Shown here in pieces: positions 8,626 to 16,860 of a DNA stretch of 64,000 bases. The translations under genes were made by a program, and so were the position numbers. The stretch lies in the NCBI RefSeq assembly GCF_004354045.1, contig NZ_SMRT01000009.1:124001-188000 (forward strand). The letters run 5' to 3'. Every line of letters begins with the position of its first letter. Position 1 is the stretch's first letter. The notes below the pieces were generated by a model. The model worked only from the letters and a program-made list of their open reading frames with translations. It had not been told where the DNA came from and searched no databases. The DNA is from Paenibacillus piri. Its GTDB lineage: Bacteria > Bacillota > Bacilli > Paenibacillales > NBRC-103111.

Positions 8626-9789
8626 TTACTTGTAATCGACATTCGGCGTGTACGTATTGACTGCGTTCCATAATAGAAACTCGTCCACTCCGTTATCCTT
8701 CAATGCGCGGATCTGCTCCTCGACCTCGTGCTTGCCGTACTTGATGTAGCCATGCACCCAGGATGCCGTGAAATCCTGAATCCATGGACGGATAACCGGT
8801 TTCAGGCGGCCGATCGGGTCCAGCTTTTTATGCGTATCTTTCAGCGCTCCGTCTATCGTTACATAAGGCGCGGCGTCGGGCACCTTGGCGCCGAACCAGC
8901 CTGTGCTGTAGTGGCTCGGATAAATCATCGGGCAGATCACGTCGGTATTCTGCGATATTTTTACAAAATCTTGGCCGATTCCTTCAGCCGCCGGCACGGA
9001 TGCCGCATAGCCGAATATATCGACGGAAACCCTGACGCCCAGCGGCGTGAGCTGCTCGCGTGCATACTTCACAAATTCGGCGACGGCATCGATTCTGGAA
9101 CGGTCGTCCTTCTCATATTTTAAAGTATCGGCCCGTTTCTCGAAGCCTTCGGGGAACCGGACGTAGTCGAACTGGATTTCTTTAAAGCCGGCCTTCGCCG
9201 CTTCCTTGGCAATCGCAATATTATAATCCCACACTTCTTTTTTATACGGATTGACGAAGCTGTCTTTTCCATTATTCCATAAGCTGCCGTCCGGATTGAC
9301 AAAAGAGAGGTCGGGACGTTTTTTGGCGAGTATCGTATCCTTGAACACGACGATGCGGGCAATCGGATACACTTGATGCTCCTGAAGCGTGGTCATCAGC
9401 TTGGGCATATCGGGAATAATTTTTTGAGTCGTTTCCATCGCTTCAAGCTCCGGGTTGCCGGTCGGGTATGTAATGTAGCCCCAATCGTCCTTAATGTCGA
9501 CGACAAAGGAATTGAGCTCCGTATCGTCGGCCAGCTTTAATAACGTGTTTAAGCGGGAGCCCCCTGCGCTGTGCGCCGTAACATAAATCCCTTTTACTTT
9601 GGGCGCATCGGTTTGAGGGTCTTTTTTGTTGACCGGCATCAGGCGGTCGTTCGGGTCGACAGGCGCTTGCTGAACGATCGCGTTTTTCGAATCGAGCGAT
9701 GCTTGCACGAGCTGGTCGAAGCTTACATCGGGGTGATCTGCGCCGACTTGGCCCATCACCATCAGCAGCGAGGCTAATAAAAGTTCCAT
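8626..9789 (-). CDS. Putative glycoside hydrolase, DUF4015 family
   Basis: A 387-residue protein of the DUF4015 (putative glycoside hydrolase, TIM-barrel) family. Family-type segments are GIYVTAHSAGG near residue 65, FVVDIKDDWGYITY, the strand QFDYVRFPEGF with acidic residues expected in the active site, SVDIFGYA, and CPMIYPSHYSTGWFG. The N-terminus is hydrophobic (LLLASLLMVMG) and may be a short signal or anchor, giving an extracytoplasmic location. ATG 9789 is preferred, with AAGGAGAG 10-12 bases upstream; TTG 9798 is an alternative that adds a positive charge. It is divergent from the MFS transporter at 9969. The carbohydrate substrate is unknown. Confidence 0.82.
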   Translation of the reverse strand: MELLLASLLMVMGQVGADHPDVSFDQLVQASLDSKNAIVQQAPVDPNDRLMPVNKKDPQTDAPKVKGIYVTAHSAGGSRLNTLLKLADDTELNSFVVDIKDDWGYITYPTGNPELEAMETTQKIIPDMPKLMTTLQEHQVYPIARIVVFKDTILAKKRPDLSFVNPDGSLWNNGKDSFVNPYKKEVWDYNIAIAKEAAKAGFKEIQFDYVRFPEGFEKRADTLKYEKDDRSRIDAVAEFVKYAREQLTPLGVRVSVDIFGYAASVPAAEGIGQDFVKISQNTDVICPMIYPSHYSTGWFGAKVPDAAPYVTIDGALKDTHKKLDPIGRLKPVIRPWIQDFTASWVHGYIKYGKHEVEEQIRALKDNGVDEFLLWNAVNTYTPNVDYK

Positions 9790-9968
9790 GCGTGTCAATC
9801 TCTCCTTGCCAGAATGATATCTTTCATTATAATAGAGAAGTTGGTAGGTTGATAGAGAAGTTTGACGCATTTTGTAACAAATTGAAAAATTACGCGAAAA
9901 ACCGTATGGCCTACCTAGTTTGGTTTATTTCGAAGCATCATATTTACCCCAAAAAAAGGACAGGTGTC

Positions 9969-11150
9969 ATGAATAAGCAACTGTGGACGCTGCGCGGCCT
10001 AAATCTTACCTATTATGCGACGAATGCCGCTGTTATGCCATTTCTGCCGCTTTATTTCGTTCATAAAGGCTATACATCCTCGCAAATCGGGCTGCTGATG
10101 ATGTTCGGACCGTTTATCGCTATTTTCGCCCAGCCGTTATGGGGCTATTTGGCCGACCGCTATCATACGACGAAGCTGATTATTTTCTCCTTGTGGGTGA
10201 TGACGATTTGTTCCAGCATCGGCATTTTTCATACCGACGGCTTCGGGTGGGCGTTTTTGTTCATGCTGATGCTTTATTTCTTTATGCTTTCGTCAACTCC
10301 GCTGCTGGACAGCGTAACGATAAAAGGGGCGCTTGAAGCGGGCAAGTCGTACGGATCGGTGAGGCTCTGGGGCTCGCTCGGGTTTACGTTTATCGCTTTG
10401 ATCTCCGGATCGGTGCTGAAGGCGCTTGGCGGAATTGAGCATATACCCGTGCTGTACTGGTCGATCTGGGTGCTGCCGCTTGTGCTGTTAATATTATTGA
10501 AGGATGAAAAAGGAAGCGGGCCGCACATTTCGTTCGGCGCTTTCGGCACTATTTTGAAAAACAAGCCGTTCGTTTGGTTTTTAGTGCTGATCTTTATCAT
10601 GATGGTGCCGCATCGGATGAACGACGGGCTTCTCGTGCTTTATTTAAAAGATTTGGGTGCGAGCGATTCGATGGCCGGATGGGCTTGGGCGCTTGCCGCC
10701 GCAAGCGAGGTTCCTACCTTTGCCCTGCTGGGCAGGTATATGCATCGGTTCCACGAGCTTGCGATGCTGGGCGTTGTCGCCGTGCTGTATACGATCCGGT
10801 GGATTTTGAACGCATGGATTACGGATCCGACCGTACTCATCGCTCTCCAGGTTCTGCATTCGTTGACCTTCGCCGTCTTCTGGATCGTTGCTGTGCAGTA
10901 TGCGGTACGGCTCGTGCCCGAGGAGCTGCGCTCGACCGGCCTGGCGCTGCTGTCCGCCGTATTTCTCGGTTTGGCCGGCATTACGGGCGGCTTTGTCGGA
11001 GGGTTCATCAAAGATATGTGGGGCGGACATTCGATGTATATATTCGGGGCGATTATGACTGCGATCGCAGCGGTCCTGCTGTTCGGAACGCATGTCTTCG
11101 GGCAAAACAGACGAAGCCGGATCGTCTCTGAAAGTCCGGTCAACAGGTAG
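9969..11150 (+). CDS. MFS transporter, PPP/nucleoside-symporter-like
   Basis: A 393-residue, 12-span transporter. ATG 9969 follows AAAGGACAGGTG; the longer open frame upstream has no ribosome site and no membrane character. It is a paralogue of the protein at 446-1627: both have the PLYF..KGYTSSQIGLL-type first loop, GWAWALAAASEVPTF in the C-terminal half, and exactly 393 residues. It sits between two glycosidase-like genes (8626-9789 divergent, 11385-13463 downstream), which hints at sugar or oligosaccharide uptake, but this is context only. Confidence 0.82.
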   Translation: MNKQLWTLRGLNLTYYATNAAVMPFLPLYFVHKGYTSSQIGLLMMFGPFIAIFAQPLWGYLADRYHTTKLIIFSLWVMTICSSIGIFHTDGFGWAFLFMLMLYFFMLSSTPLLDSVTIKGALEAGKSYGSVRLWGSLGFTFIALISGSVLKALGGIEHIPVLYWSIWVLPLVLLILLKDEKGSGPHISFGAFGTILKNKPFVWFLVLIFIMMVPHRMNDGLLVLYLKDLGASDSMAGWAWALAAASEVPTFALLGRYMHRFHELAMLGVVAVLYTIRWILNAWITDPTVLIALQVLHSLTFAVFWIVAVQYAVRLVPEELRSTGLALLSAVFLGLAGITGGFVGGFIKDMWGGHSMYIFGAIMTAIAAVLLFGTHVFGQNRRSRIVSESPVNR

Positions 11151-11384
11151 CGGAAAGGGCGGGTGTTTCGCAAGAAGCGCCCGCCCTCGTCTGTCCGCGG
11201 AATTCTCCCGCAAGAGCGGGATCCGTCGCGAAATGAGAGACCGAAAAGGCTTTTTTGTTTTGCAGACCGTATCGCAATATTGCGCTACAAAAATGCAGAA
11301 TACGTGTAGACGGCGGCGAAAACAATCTTTTATAGTTAAGGTAATCAATTGCGTTAAAATACGACTTTGAAAAAGGTGATACGA

Positions 11385-13463
11385 TTGAGCAGTAATATAA
11401 ATCGTCAAGCTTGGGTCGGCAGACATCATCCCGTCCTAAAGCAGGCGGAGCCGATGTCTCCGCTTACTGTAGGGAACGGTGAATTCGCTTTCACCGTCGA
11501 CATTACGGGATTGCAGAGCTTTCCCGAAAGCTACCGGGTGCCGCTCGGAACGCAGTCCAATTGGGGCTGGCACAGCACGGGCGGACGCCGCAAGTACGAG
11601 CAGGAACAGCTCAGGCTGAAGCCGTACGATACATACGGTCGTCCGGTCGGATATGCTGCGGATGCGGCGGGCCAGGAGGATGCGTTCCATTGGCTGCGGC
11701 AAAATCCGCATCGCATGCAGTTGGGGCAAATCGGACTCGTAATCCGTCTGGAGGACGGTAGCGAAGCGAAGCTTGAAGATCTTCAAGCGATTGATCAGAA
11801 GCTTGATTTATGGGAGGGCATCATCACGAGCAGGTTCGAAGCGGAGGGGTTACCGGCCGTGGTTGCAACCTGCTGCCATCCCGAGTCCGATCAGCTTGGC
11901 ATCTCGATTCAATCCCCATTGCTCGCCGCAGGCCGACTTGCTGTCCGTATCGCATTTCCGGCTTCCGATGTCGAATCCGACGAATGGGCGGAAAGCGTCG
12001 GTTTGAACTGGAACATGCCGAATGCGCATCATACGATGATCGAATCGTCCGAAGCCGGTTCCGTGAAGTGGAAACGCAGCATGGATGATGACGGCTGCAC
12101 GGTGACAGCGGCATGGTCCGACGGCGTGCTGCGCCGCGTAAGCGAGCATGAATATCGGATAGAGCCGGAAGGCTCTCCGGACAAGCTGCTGCTGACGGTT
12201 GCATTCGGCGCGGAAGGCAGCGACCGCCAAATCGGGCAGAGCGGCTTCCATGAAATCGAGGCGGCAAGCCGTCAATTTTGGCGGCGGTTTTGGCTGGAAG
12301 GGGCGGCCGTCGATTTGAGCGGCAGCAGCGATCCGCGCGCGGTCGAGCTGGAGCGGCGCATTGTGCTGTCGCAGTACCAGACCGCGATTCACTGCTCGGG
12401 CTCCATGCCGCCGCAGGAAACAGGGCTGCTGTACAACAGCTGGTACGGGAAGTTCCATCTCGAAATGCACTGGTGGCATGCCGCGCATTTCGCCCTATGG
12501 GGCCGCACCGCCATGCTGGAAAAAAGCATGGCATGGTACAACTGGGTTCTCCCGGTTGCCAGGGAGTTGGCCGCGTCGCAAGGGTACGAAGGGGCGCGCT
12601 GGCCGAAAATGGTCGATCCGGACGGCCGGCAAAGCCCGTCGCCGATCGGCACGCTGCTCATTTGGCAGCAGCCGCATCCGATCGCGATGGCGGAGCTGTG
12701 CTACCGCAGCCATCCCGACGACAAAACGCTGAACAATTACAAAGACATTGTGCTGGAAAGCGCAGTGTTCATGGCTTCATTCGCCGTATGGGACGAAGCT
12801 TCGAAGCGCTATGTCCTCGGGCCGCCGGTTATTCCCGCACAGGAAAATCATGCGCCGGAGGAGACGCTCAATCCGACCTTCGAGCTTGAGTATTGGGTAT
12901 ACGGGCTGGAGCTGGCGCAGCGGTGGAGGGAACGTCTCGGGCTTGAACGCGAACCGGCCTGGGATCATATTTGCGCGCATATGGCTGAGCTCCCGGTCGG
13001 CGACGGGGATGTATACATGGCCCATGAACGTTGCCCCGATTCGTTTACCCGGTTCAACGAAGACCATCCTTCCATGCTCGGCGCGCTGGGGATTCTCCCG
13101 GGGAAGCTGGCCGACCGGGACATCATGCGCAGCACACTCAATAAGGTTATCGCCGAATGGAAATGGGAGACGGCCTGGGGCTGGGACTTTCCGATGGCGG
13201 CCATGACGGCGGCCAGGCTCGGTGAGGGGAACATCGCGGTCGATGTGCTGTTGATGGATCAGGTGAAAAACAGTTACTTTCCGAACGGCCACAACTATCA
13301 GCGCCCCGGTTTGACCGCATATTTGCCCGGCAACGGCGGCTTGCTGACGGCTGTCGCCGTCATGGCCTGCGGCTGGGAGGGCTGTACGGACGATCGGGCC
13401 CCCGGCTTTCCGAAGGACGGGACATGGGTTGTCCGCAGCGAAGGGCTGTCCAAACTTATTTGA
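11385..13463 (+). CDS. Glycosidase-like (alpha/alpha)6-barrel protein, GH65/GH95-like
   Basis: A 692-residue protein with no signal peptide, so probably cytosolic. The N-terminal third begins with SPLTVGNGEFAFTVDITG, like the beta-sandwich entry of GH65- and GH95-type enzymes. The helical C-terminal half carries YNSWYGKFHLEMHWWHAAHF at about residues 345-364, a barrel segment ARELAASQGYEGARWPKM, and GPPVIPAQENHAPEETLNP, which occupies the place of the catalytic-acid loop (GP..E...N) in GH65/GH95 proteins. TTG 11385 is chosen because AAAGGTGAT lies just upstream; the upstream TTG 11367 overlaps that site. It follows the MFS transporter gene by 234 bases, and both may serve the same sugar. The substrate is not recognisable. 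Confidence 0.75.
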   Translation: MSSNINRQAWVGRHHPVLKQAEPMSPLTVGNGEFAFTVDITGLQSFPESYRVPLGTQSNWGWHSTGGRRKYEQEQLRLKPYDTYGRPVGYAADAAGQEDAFHWLRQNPHRMQLGQIGLVIRLEDGSEAKLEDLQAIDQKLDLWEGIITSRFEAEGLPAVVATCCHPESDQLGISIQSPLLAAGRLAVRIAFPASDVESDEWAESVGLNWNMPNAHHTMIESSEAGSVKWKRSMDDDGCTVTAAWSDGVLRRVSEHEYRIEPEGSPDKLLLTVAFGAEGSDRQIGQSGFHEIEAASRQFWRRFWLEGAAVDLSGSSDPRAVELERRIVLSQYQTAIHCSGSMPPQETGLLYNSWYGKFHLEMHWWHAAHFALWGRTAMLEKSMAWYNWVLPVARELAASQGYEGARWPKMVDPDGRQSPSPIGTLLIWQQPHPIAMAELCYRSHPDDKTLNNYKDIVLESAVFMASFAVWDEASKRYVLGPPVIPAQENHAPEETLNPTFELEYWVYGLELAQRWRERLGLEREPAWDHICAHMAELPVGDGDVYMAHERCPDSFTRFNEDHPSMLGALGILPGKLADRDIMRSTLNKVIAEWKWETAWGWDFPMAAMTAARLGEGNIAVDVLLMDQVKNSYFPNGHNYQRPGLTAYLPGNGGLLTAVAVMACGWEGCTDDRAPGFPKDGTWVVRSEGLSKLI

Positions 13464-13508
13464 GATATGAAAGGGGCGGAAGTTGAATCCGTCCGGAAGC
13501 AAAACAAA

Positions 13509-13540
13509 CAGGCCGTGCAGTCAACCAGCATGGCCTTTTC
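13509..13540 (+). terminator. Terminator after the GH65/95-like gene
   Basis: GGCCGTGC and GCATGGCC form the stem around a short loop, followed by TTTTC. It begins 46 bases after the stop codon. Confidence 0.7.
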
Positions 13541-13612
13541 ATTCGTATTATATATTTGGGATGCACAGCCGGTCAGGTGTGCGGTGACTGCCGAAGCGCT
13601 TGCATAAAGCGC

Positions 13613-13861
13613 TTATTTAGGCGTGTTAGAGGACGCGTTGGCAGGCTGCTCGACGCTTGGCGTTTCCTGTGCGGACTGCAGCTCTTTTTTAGCCGGTTGG
13701 GCGGAATCGTCTGAGGAAGATCCGTTGCCGGATGTGGCATCTTTAAATTCGCGGAACATTTTACCGAAGCCCCGGCCCAATTCCGGCAATTTATTCGGAC
13801 CAAACAGCAGCAGGGCGACAAGAGCAATCAGTATAATATGCCATGGAGATAAAGCTCCCAT
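13613..13861 (-). CDS. tatA: Sec-independent translocase protein TatA/E
   Basis: An 82-residue TatA-type protein that forms the channel component of the twin-arginine pathway for export of folded proteins. It has one N-terminal membrane helix (WHIILIALVALLLFG), the hallmark hinge FGPNKLPELGRG, and an amphipathic helix (FGKMFREFKDATSG), followed by a variable hydrophilic tail rich in S, D, A, Q and P. ATG 13861 follows GGAGGTG. There is no tatC beside it; in many Bacillota tatA and tatC are adjacent, so the partner must lie elsewhere. Confidence 0.93.
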   Translation of the reverse strand: MGALSPWHIILIALVALLLFGPNKLPELGRGFGKMFREFKDATSGNGSSSDDSAQPAKKELQSAQETPSVEQPANASSNTPK

Positions 13862-13962
13862 GTAATACACCTCCATATTTTGATAACAAATCTATCATAC
13901 CATTTTATAGCCAAAATATAACGTGGAAATATTACGAAAACACAACATTTTTAACAATTTAA

Positions 13963-14005
13963 GAAAAAACAAGGACGCCGCCCCTTAATGGAGCAAGGCG
14001 TCCTT
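13963..14005 (-). terminator. Terminator overlapping the end of the 62-aa ORF
   Basis: AAGGACGCC (13997-14005 on the minus strand) pairs with GGCGTCCTT (13971-13979), followed on the minus strand by GTTTTTTC. The upstream arm lies inside the last codons of the 13985-14173 gene. Confidence 0.8.
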
Positions 14006-14173
14006 TTGTTGTTCCGAAATACTGTATTGAATAATTTCCATAGCGTCCTCGGCTTCCAAAGCCTCGAGCCCGTTGCGAAGCACAATCTCAAAGTCAAGCT
14101 CGGTACGCTTCAAAAAAGGATATAATTCCGGAGTCAATCTCATCACAATCGTCGACAACTTTACTGTTTCCAC
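13985..14173 (-). CDS. Small conserved-looking protein (62 aa), unknown function
   Basis: A short protein with no membrane span and an acidic second half (LEALEAEDAMEIIQYS). GTG 14173 is chosen because GAGGAAGGG lies eight bases upstream; an in-frame GTG at 14182 overlaps that site. The good ribosome site and the terminator that closes exactly at its stop support a real gene. The family is not recognised. Next upstream is the tail of the YitT gene on the same strand (147 bases away). Confidence 0.6.
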   Translation of the reverse strand: METVKLSTIVMRLTPELYPFLKRTELDFEIVLRNGLEALEAEDAMEIIQYSISEQQKDALLH

Positions 14174-14319
14174 AAGTATCACCCTTCCTCGTCGTTGTTA
14201 GAGAAGATCAGGCTTGACTTACTTGATGAACATAAAGAAAGAGGATTTTAATGAAATTACTACGAACAGTATATCATATCCGGAAGCTTTATGTATGGTT
14301 TATTTTGCAATTCCGCACA

Positions 14320-15144
14320 TCACGACCTTCGAAAGCTGCCCATAATCGCAGCCGTTTCGACGATATTGACAAAAGCGTCCGGATCGGTGGTACGGATCAG
14401 CTGCTGCAGGCTGACCAGATCGTACCGCGTCGTCACGGTCATCAGCATATGCTGCTCTTTACGGGTATAGGCACCCTCGGTGCGCATGATCGTTACACCC
14501 CGCCTAAGCTGCATCAGCCGTTCGAGCAGCTCGTTCTTCCGGTGCGTTATAATAAAGACGGTTACTTTCAAATAGCGGGTATGAATCGTGTCGAGTACTT
14601 TCCCGGTAATAAAGATCGAAAGCATCGAATATAGCGCCAAGTCCCAATCACGCTTGAAGTAGCCTAAAGCGATGATGACCAGGCCGTTCAGTGCAAATAA
14701 TAGCATGCCTAACGGAAAATCGCGATTCCGCATTAGAATGGAGCCGATTATATCGAACCCTCCGGTCGAGCCGCCTGCCCTCAGCGATAAGCCCGATGCG
14801 ATACCTATGAGCACGCCGCCTGTCACAGCGGCCAATATATGATCTTCAACGATGGGATAGGCGGGCAGCAGACGCAAAAACCATGTAGTCAAGATGACGG
14901 AAACGACGCTCAATATAATAAACTTGCGACCGATTGTAATGAGTCCCCAGACGATTACGGGCAAATTGCTCAGCAAATAAAGCGTCGATATCTGCCACCT
15001 CGTGAAATAGCTGACGATCATCGAAATACCGGATAATCCTCCGCTCAGCAGCTGCAGAGGAACAAGAAACAGATTGAAGCCCACGGCCAGCATCGCGGAG
15101 CATATGACGATCAGCAGCAGCGGTCCGATCCATGTACGCAGCAC
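14320..15144 (-). CDS. yitT: YitT family membrane protein (DUF161 + DUF2179)
   Basis: A 274-residue protein with five to six membrane helices in the first 180 residues and a cytosolic C-terminal DUF2179 domain. The glycine-rich family signature LSLRAGGSTGGFDIIGSI sits near residue 120, and LLSGGLSGISMI near residue 35. The family is widespread in Bacillota; its molecular function is not established. GTG 15144 has AGGAGG seven bases upstream. It appears to be transcribed alone. Confidence 0.9.
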   Translation of the reverse strand: MLRTWIGPLLLIVICSAMLAVGFNLFLVPLQLLSGGLSGISMIVSYFTRWQISTLYLLSNLPVIVWGLITIGRKFIILSVVSVILTTWFLRLLPAYPIVEDHILAAVTGGVLIGIASGLSLRAGGSTGGFDIIGSILMRNRDFPLGMLLFALNGLVIIALGYFKRDWDLALYSMLSIFITGKVLDTIHTRYLKVTVFIITHRKNELLERLMQLRRGVTIMRTEGAYTRKEQHMLMTVTTRYDLVSLQQLIRTTDPDAFVNIVETAAIMGSFRRS

Positions 15145-15256
15145 GGCTCATCCTCCTATAAGCTGGATAAGCTTAGTATCGGCAATATAAGGCAAATCCA
15201 TCCGGAGCGATGCGGGCTGCAACTAAAAATCTTCAATATGAAGTCTTTTCAAGGGT

Positions 15257-15295
15257 TAAAAAAATCACGGCCTTCCGTTGGCGGAAAGCCGTGAA
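15257..15295 (-). terminator. Terminator after the DUF4247 lipoprotein gene
   Basis: On the minus strand TCACGGC pairs with GCCGTGA, with an inner TTCCG/CGGAA stem, followed by a run of eight T residues. It lies a few bases after the stop codon at 15302. Confidence 0.88.
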
Positions 15296-15301
15296 TCGCG
15301 T

Positions 15302-16003
15302 TTATTTCCTTTTGAACGACCCTGAGCGCGTGCTCGTGCTAGGCTTGGAGCCCGACTTGCTGCTGCTCGGCGCCTTATAGGTCGGCGAAGATCCGTCGCT
15401 TTTCCGCGCGCTGCTGCCGCTGGATGGAGCTTTCGTGGTTGGCGCGGTGTTAAAGCTGCCCTTCCGGTCGGTTGTCGTCGGGGGAGTTGCAGCCGGGCTC
15501 TTTCCGTCGTTTGACGGCGCAGTCTGGGATTTGCCGGAGTCAGACTGTTTGGGCGGCGTATAGCCCCGATAATCGGAGCCACGCTGCGAGCCGGACCAGC
15601 CACCGCCGAATAAAGATTGAAGCAATGAAGCCGCTATATAGCCTTGAAGGAAGGATGAGTCATAATTTTCTTTGGCATATTCGATTGAGTCCAGCTCGAC
15701 AAGGGTGTTGTTTTCCTGTTCCGGGTCTTTATGCACGTTTACAATTTTATTATCGTACACAAGGAACATTTGATCCTTCGATTCCTTGCTAGTTTCTTTG
15801 GGCTTCTCGTTAGCCGCGAGCTCCTTGGCGACGGTCGGAACGTCCTTGCCCTCGACCGAGTAAATTTTGGCGGTGCTTTTGCCTTGGCCCTGCACGTCGA
15901 TGAGCTGATAGTTTTCTTTCACATAATTGCTTGCGTCGCCGCAGCCTGCGACAAGGCTGATAACGAGCAGAACGGCGAGCATTTGCAGCCAGCGCTTTTT
16001 CAT
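15302..16003 (-). CDS. DUF4247 domain lipoprotein
   Basis: A 233-residue exported lipoprotein. The N-terminus is a lipoprotein signal peptide (MKKRW, hydrophobic core, lipobox LVAGC with the lipidated Cys at residue 21). The DUF4247-like region follows to about residue 130 and includes the segment SSFLQGYIAASLLQSLFGGG. The last 100 residues are a low-complexity tail rich in S, T, P, G and K, perhaps for contact with the cell wall. It starts 43 bases after the DUF4178 gene and is probably co-transcribed with it. The family's function is not known. Confidence 0.85.
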   Translation of the reverse strand: MKKRWLQMLAVLLVISLVAGCGDASNYVKENYQLIDVQGQGKSTAKIYSVEGKDVPTVAKELAANEKPKETSKESKDQMFLVYDNKIVNVHKDPEQENNTLVELDSIEYAKENYDSSFLQGYIAASLLQSLFGGGWSGSQRGSDYRGYTPPKQSDSGKSQTAPSNDGKSPAATPPTTTDRKGSFNTAPTTKAPSSGSSARKSDGSSPTYKAPSSSKSGSKPSTSTRSGSFKRK

Positions 16004-16046
16004 TCCGAATCACCTCCATACGGGTTGCGCCGTACTTCAAGCTGTC

Positions 16047-16583
16047 TTACAGGCTGCCCTTCATAAATTTGATCTGGCCTGCGGGGGTTTTCGTTCCTTC
16101 CATCGCGACGAACTTGCCGTCCTGCCACTGAAGGAAGAAATAACGTCCTTCGGACCCAAAATAACGCCATAATATAACTTCGTCGTTGGCGCGGAAATCG
16201 GTTCTGCCTTCGGCGCGGACCAGGTCCGTCCGCTGATTTTCGAGGCTGTACGTAACTTCGCCGTTAACGTCCAGTTCCGTAGGCACATCATTCGGATCAT
16301 CGAGCGCGCCCTCGACAAAATGGCAGACGAAGCATTCATAGCTGCGGCCCTTTTCGATAAGCAAACTTGAAATTTCCGATCCGTTCTGCAAATAATACAC
16401 AATGCGGTGCGGCGGAAAGCCCCGGTCGAAATAAACGAGCTTGCCGGACACGATATATTCTTCAAGATCTACGTTTATAATGTCTCCAACTTGTGAATCC
16501 TCTATAGGATTGGATGCTTTTACCGGCTGCGGCTGCTCTTTGTTGCTTTTGATAATGGAGCCGACTCTTTTCCAGATGGACAT
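16047..16583 (-). CDS. DUF4178 domain protein
   Basis: A 178-residue soluble protein of the DUF4178 family, with beta-rich segments such as YIVSGKLVYFDRG and VILWRYFGSEGRYFFLQW and no signal peptide. ATG 16583 follows AAGGAG by eight bases. The in-operon DUF4247 lipoprotein is the usual neighbour I know of for this family; other frequent partners (a DUF350 membrane protein, spermidine synthase-like proteins) are absent here. Function unknown. Confidence 0.85.
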   Translation of the reverse strand: MSIWKRVGSIIKSNKEQPQPVKASNPIEDSQVGDIINVDLEEYIVSGKLVYFDRGFPPHRIVYYLQNGSEISSLLIEKGRSYECFVCHFVEGALDDPNDVPTELDVNGEVTYSLENQRTDLVRAEGRTDFRANDEVILWRYFGSEGRYFFLQWQDGKFVAMEGTKTPAGQIKFMKGSL

Positions 16584-16688
16584 GGCGCACACTCCTTTTG
16601 CTTGATCATGTATAGGAACAATTGTTAGTTATCATTATAACTAATATATACGGCAAAGAGGAAGTCCGGGTTTCAATTCTGAAATTTC

Positions 16689-16717
16689 TGGAATTTGAAT
16701 TGCTGTTGTGGTATAAT
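16689..16717 (+). promoter_or_regulatory. Extended -10 promoter for cshA
   Basis: TATAAT at 16712-16717 is preceded by the extended -10 element TGG; a weak -35 (TGGAAT) lies 17 bases upstream at 16689-16694. It leaves an untranslated leader of about 135 bases before the TTG start, which is long for a helicase gene and could carry cold-responsive or autoregulatory structure. Confidence 0.55.
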
Positions 16718-16860
16718 ACTAAAGATATTCTTAAGTACGGCCTTGCTTATGTAATTACGAATGCCTGGGATGCATTTTACAGATACAATAGAAGGATATT
16801 GGAGTCGCACTTAAGGGTATAAACAAATAAGAACCCTAAATTAAAGGAGAATGAAATCAT

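Noticed and set aside
11157-11187. Terminator after the second MFS gene
   Set aside because: GGGCGGG and CCCGCCC form a good stem but no T-run follows; at most a weak pause.
16622-16822. 66-codon ORF in the cshA leader
   Set aside because: It covers the promoter of cshA and has no ribosome site.
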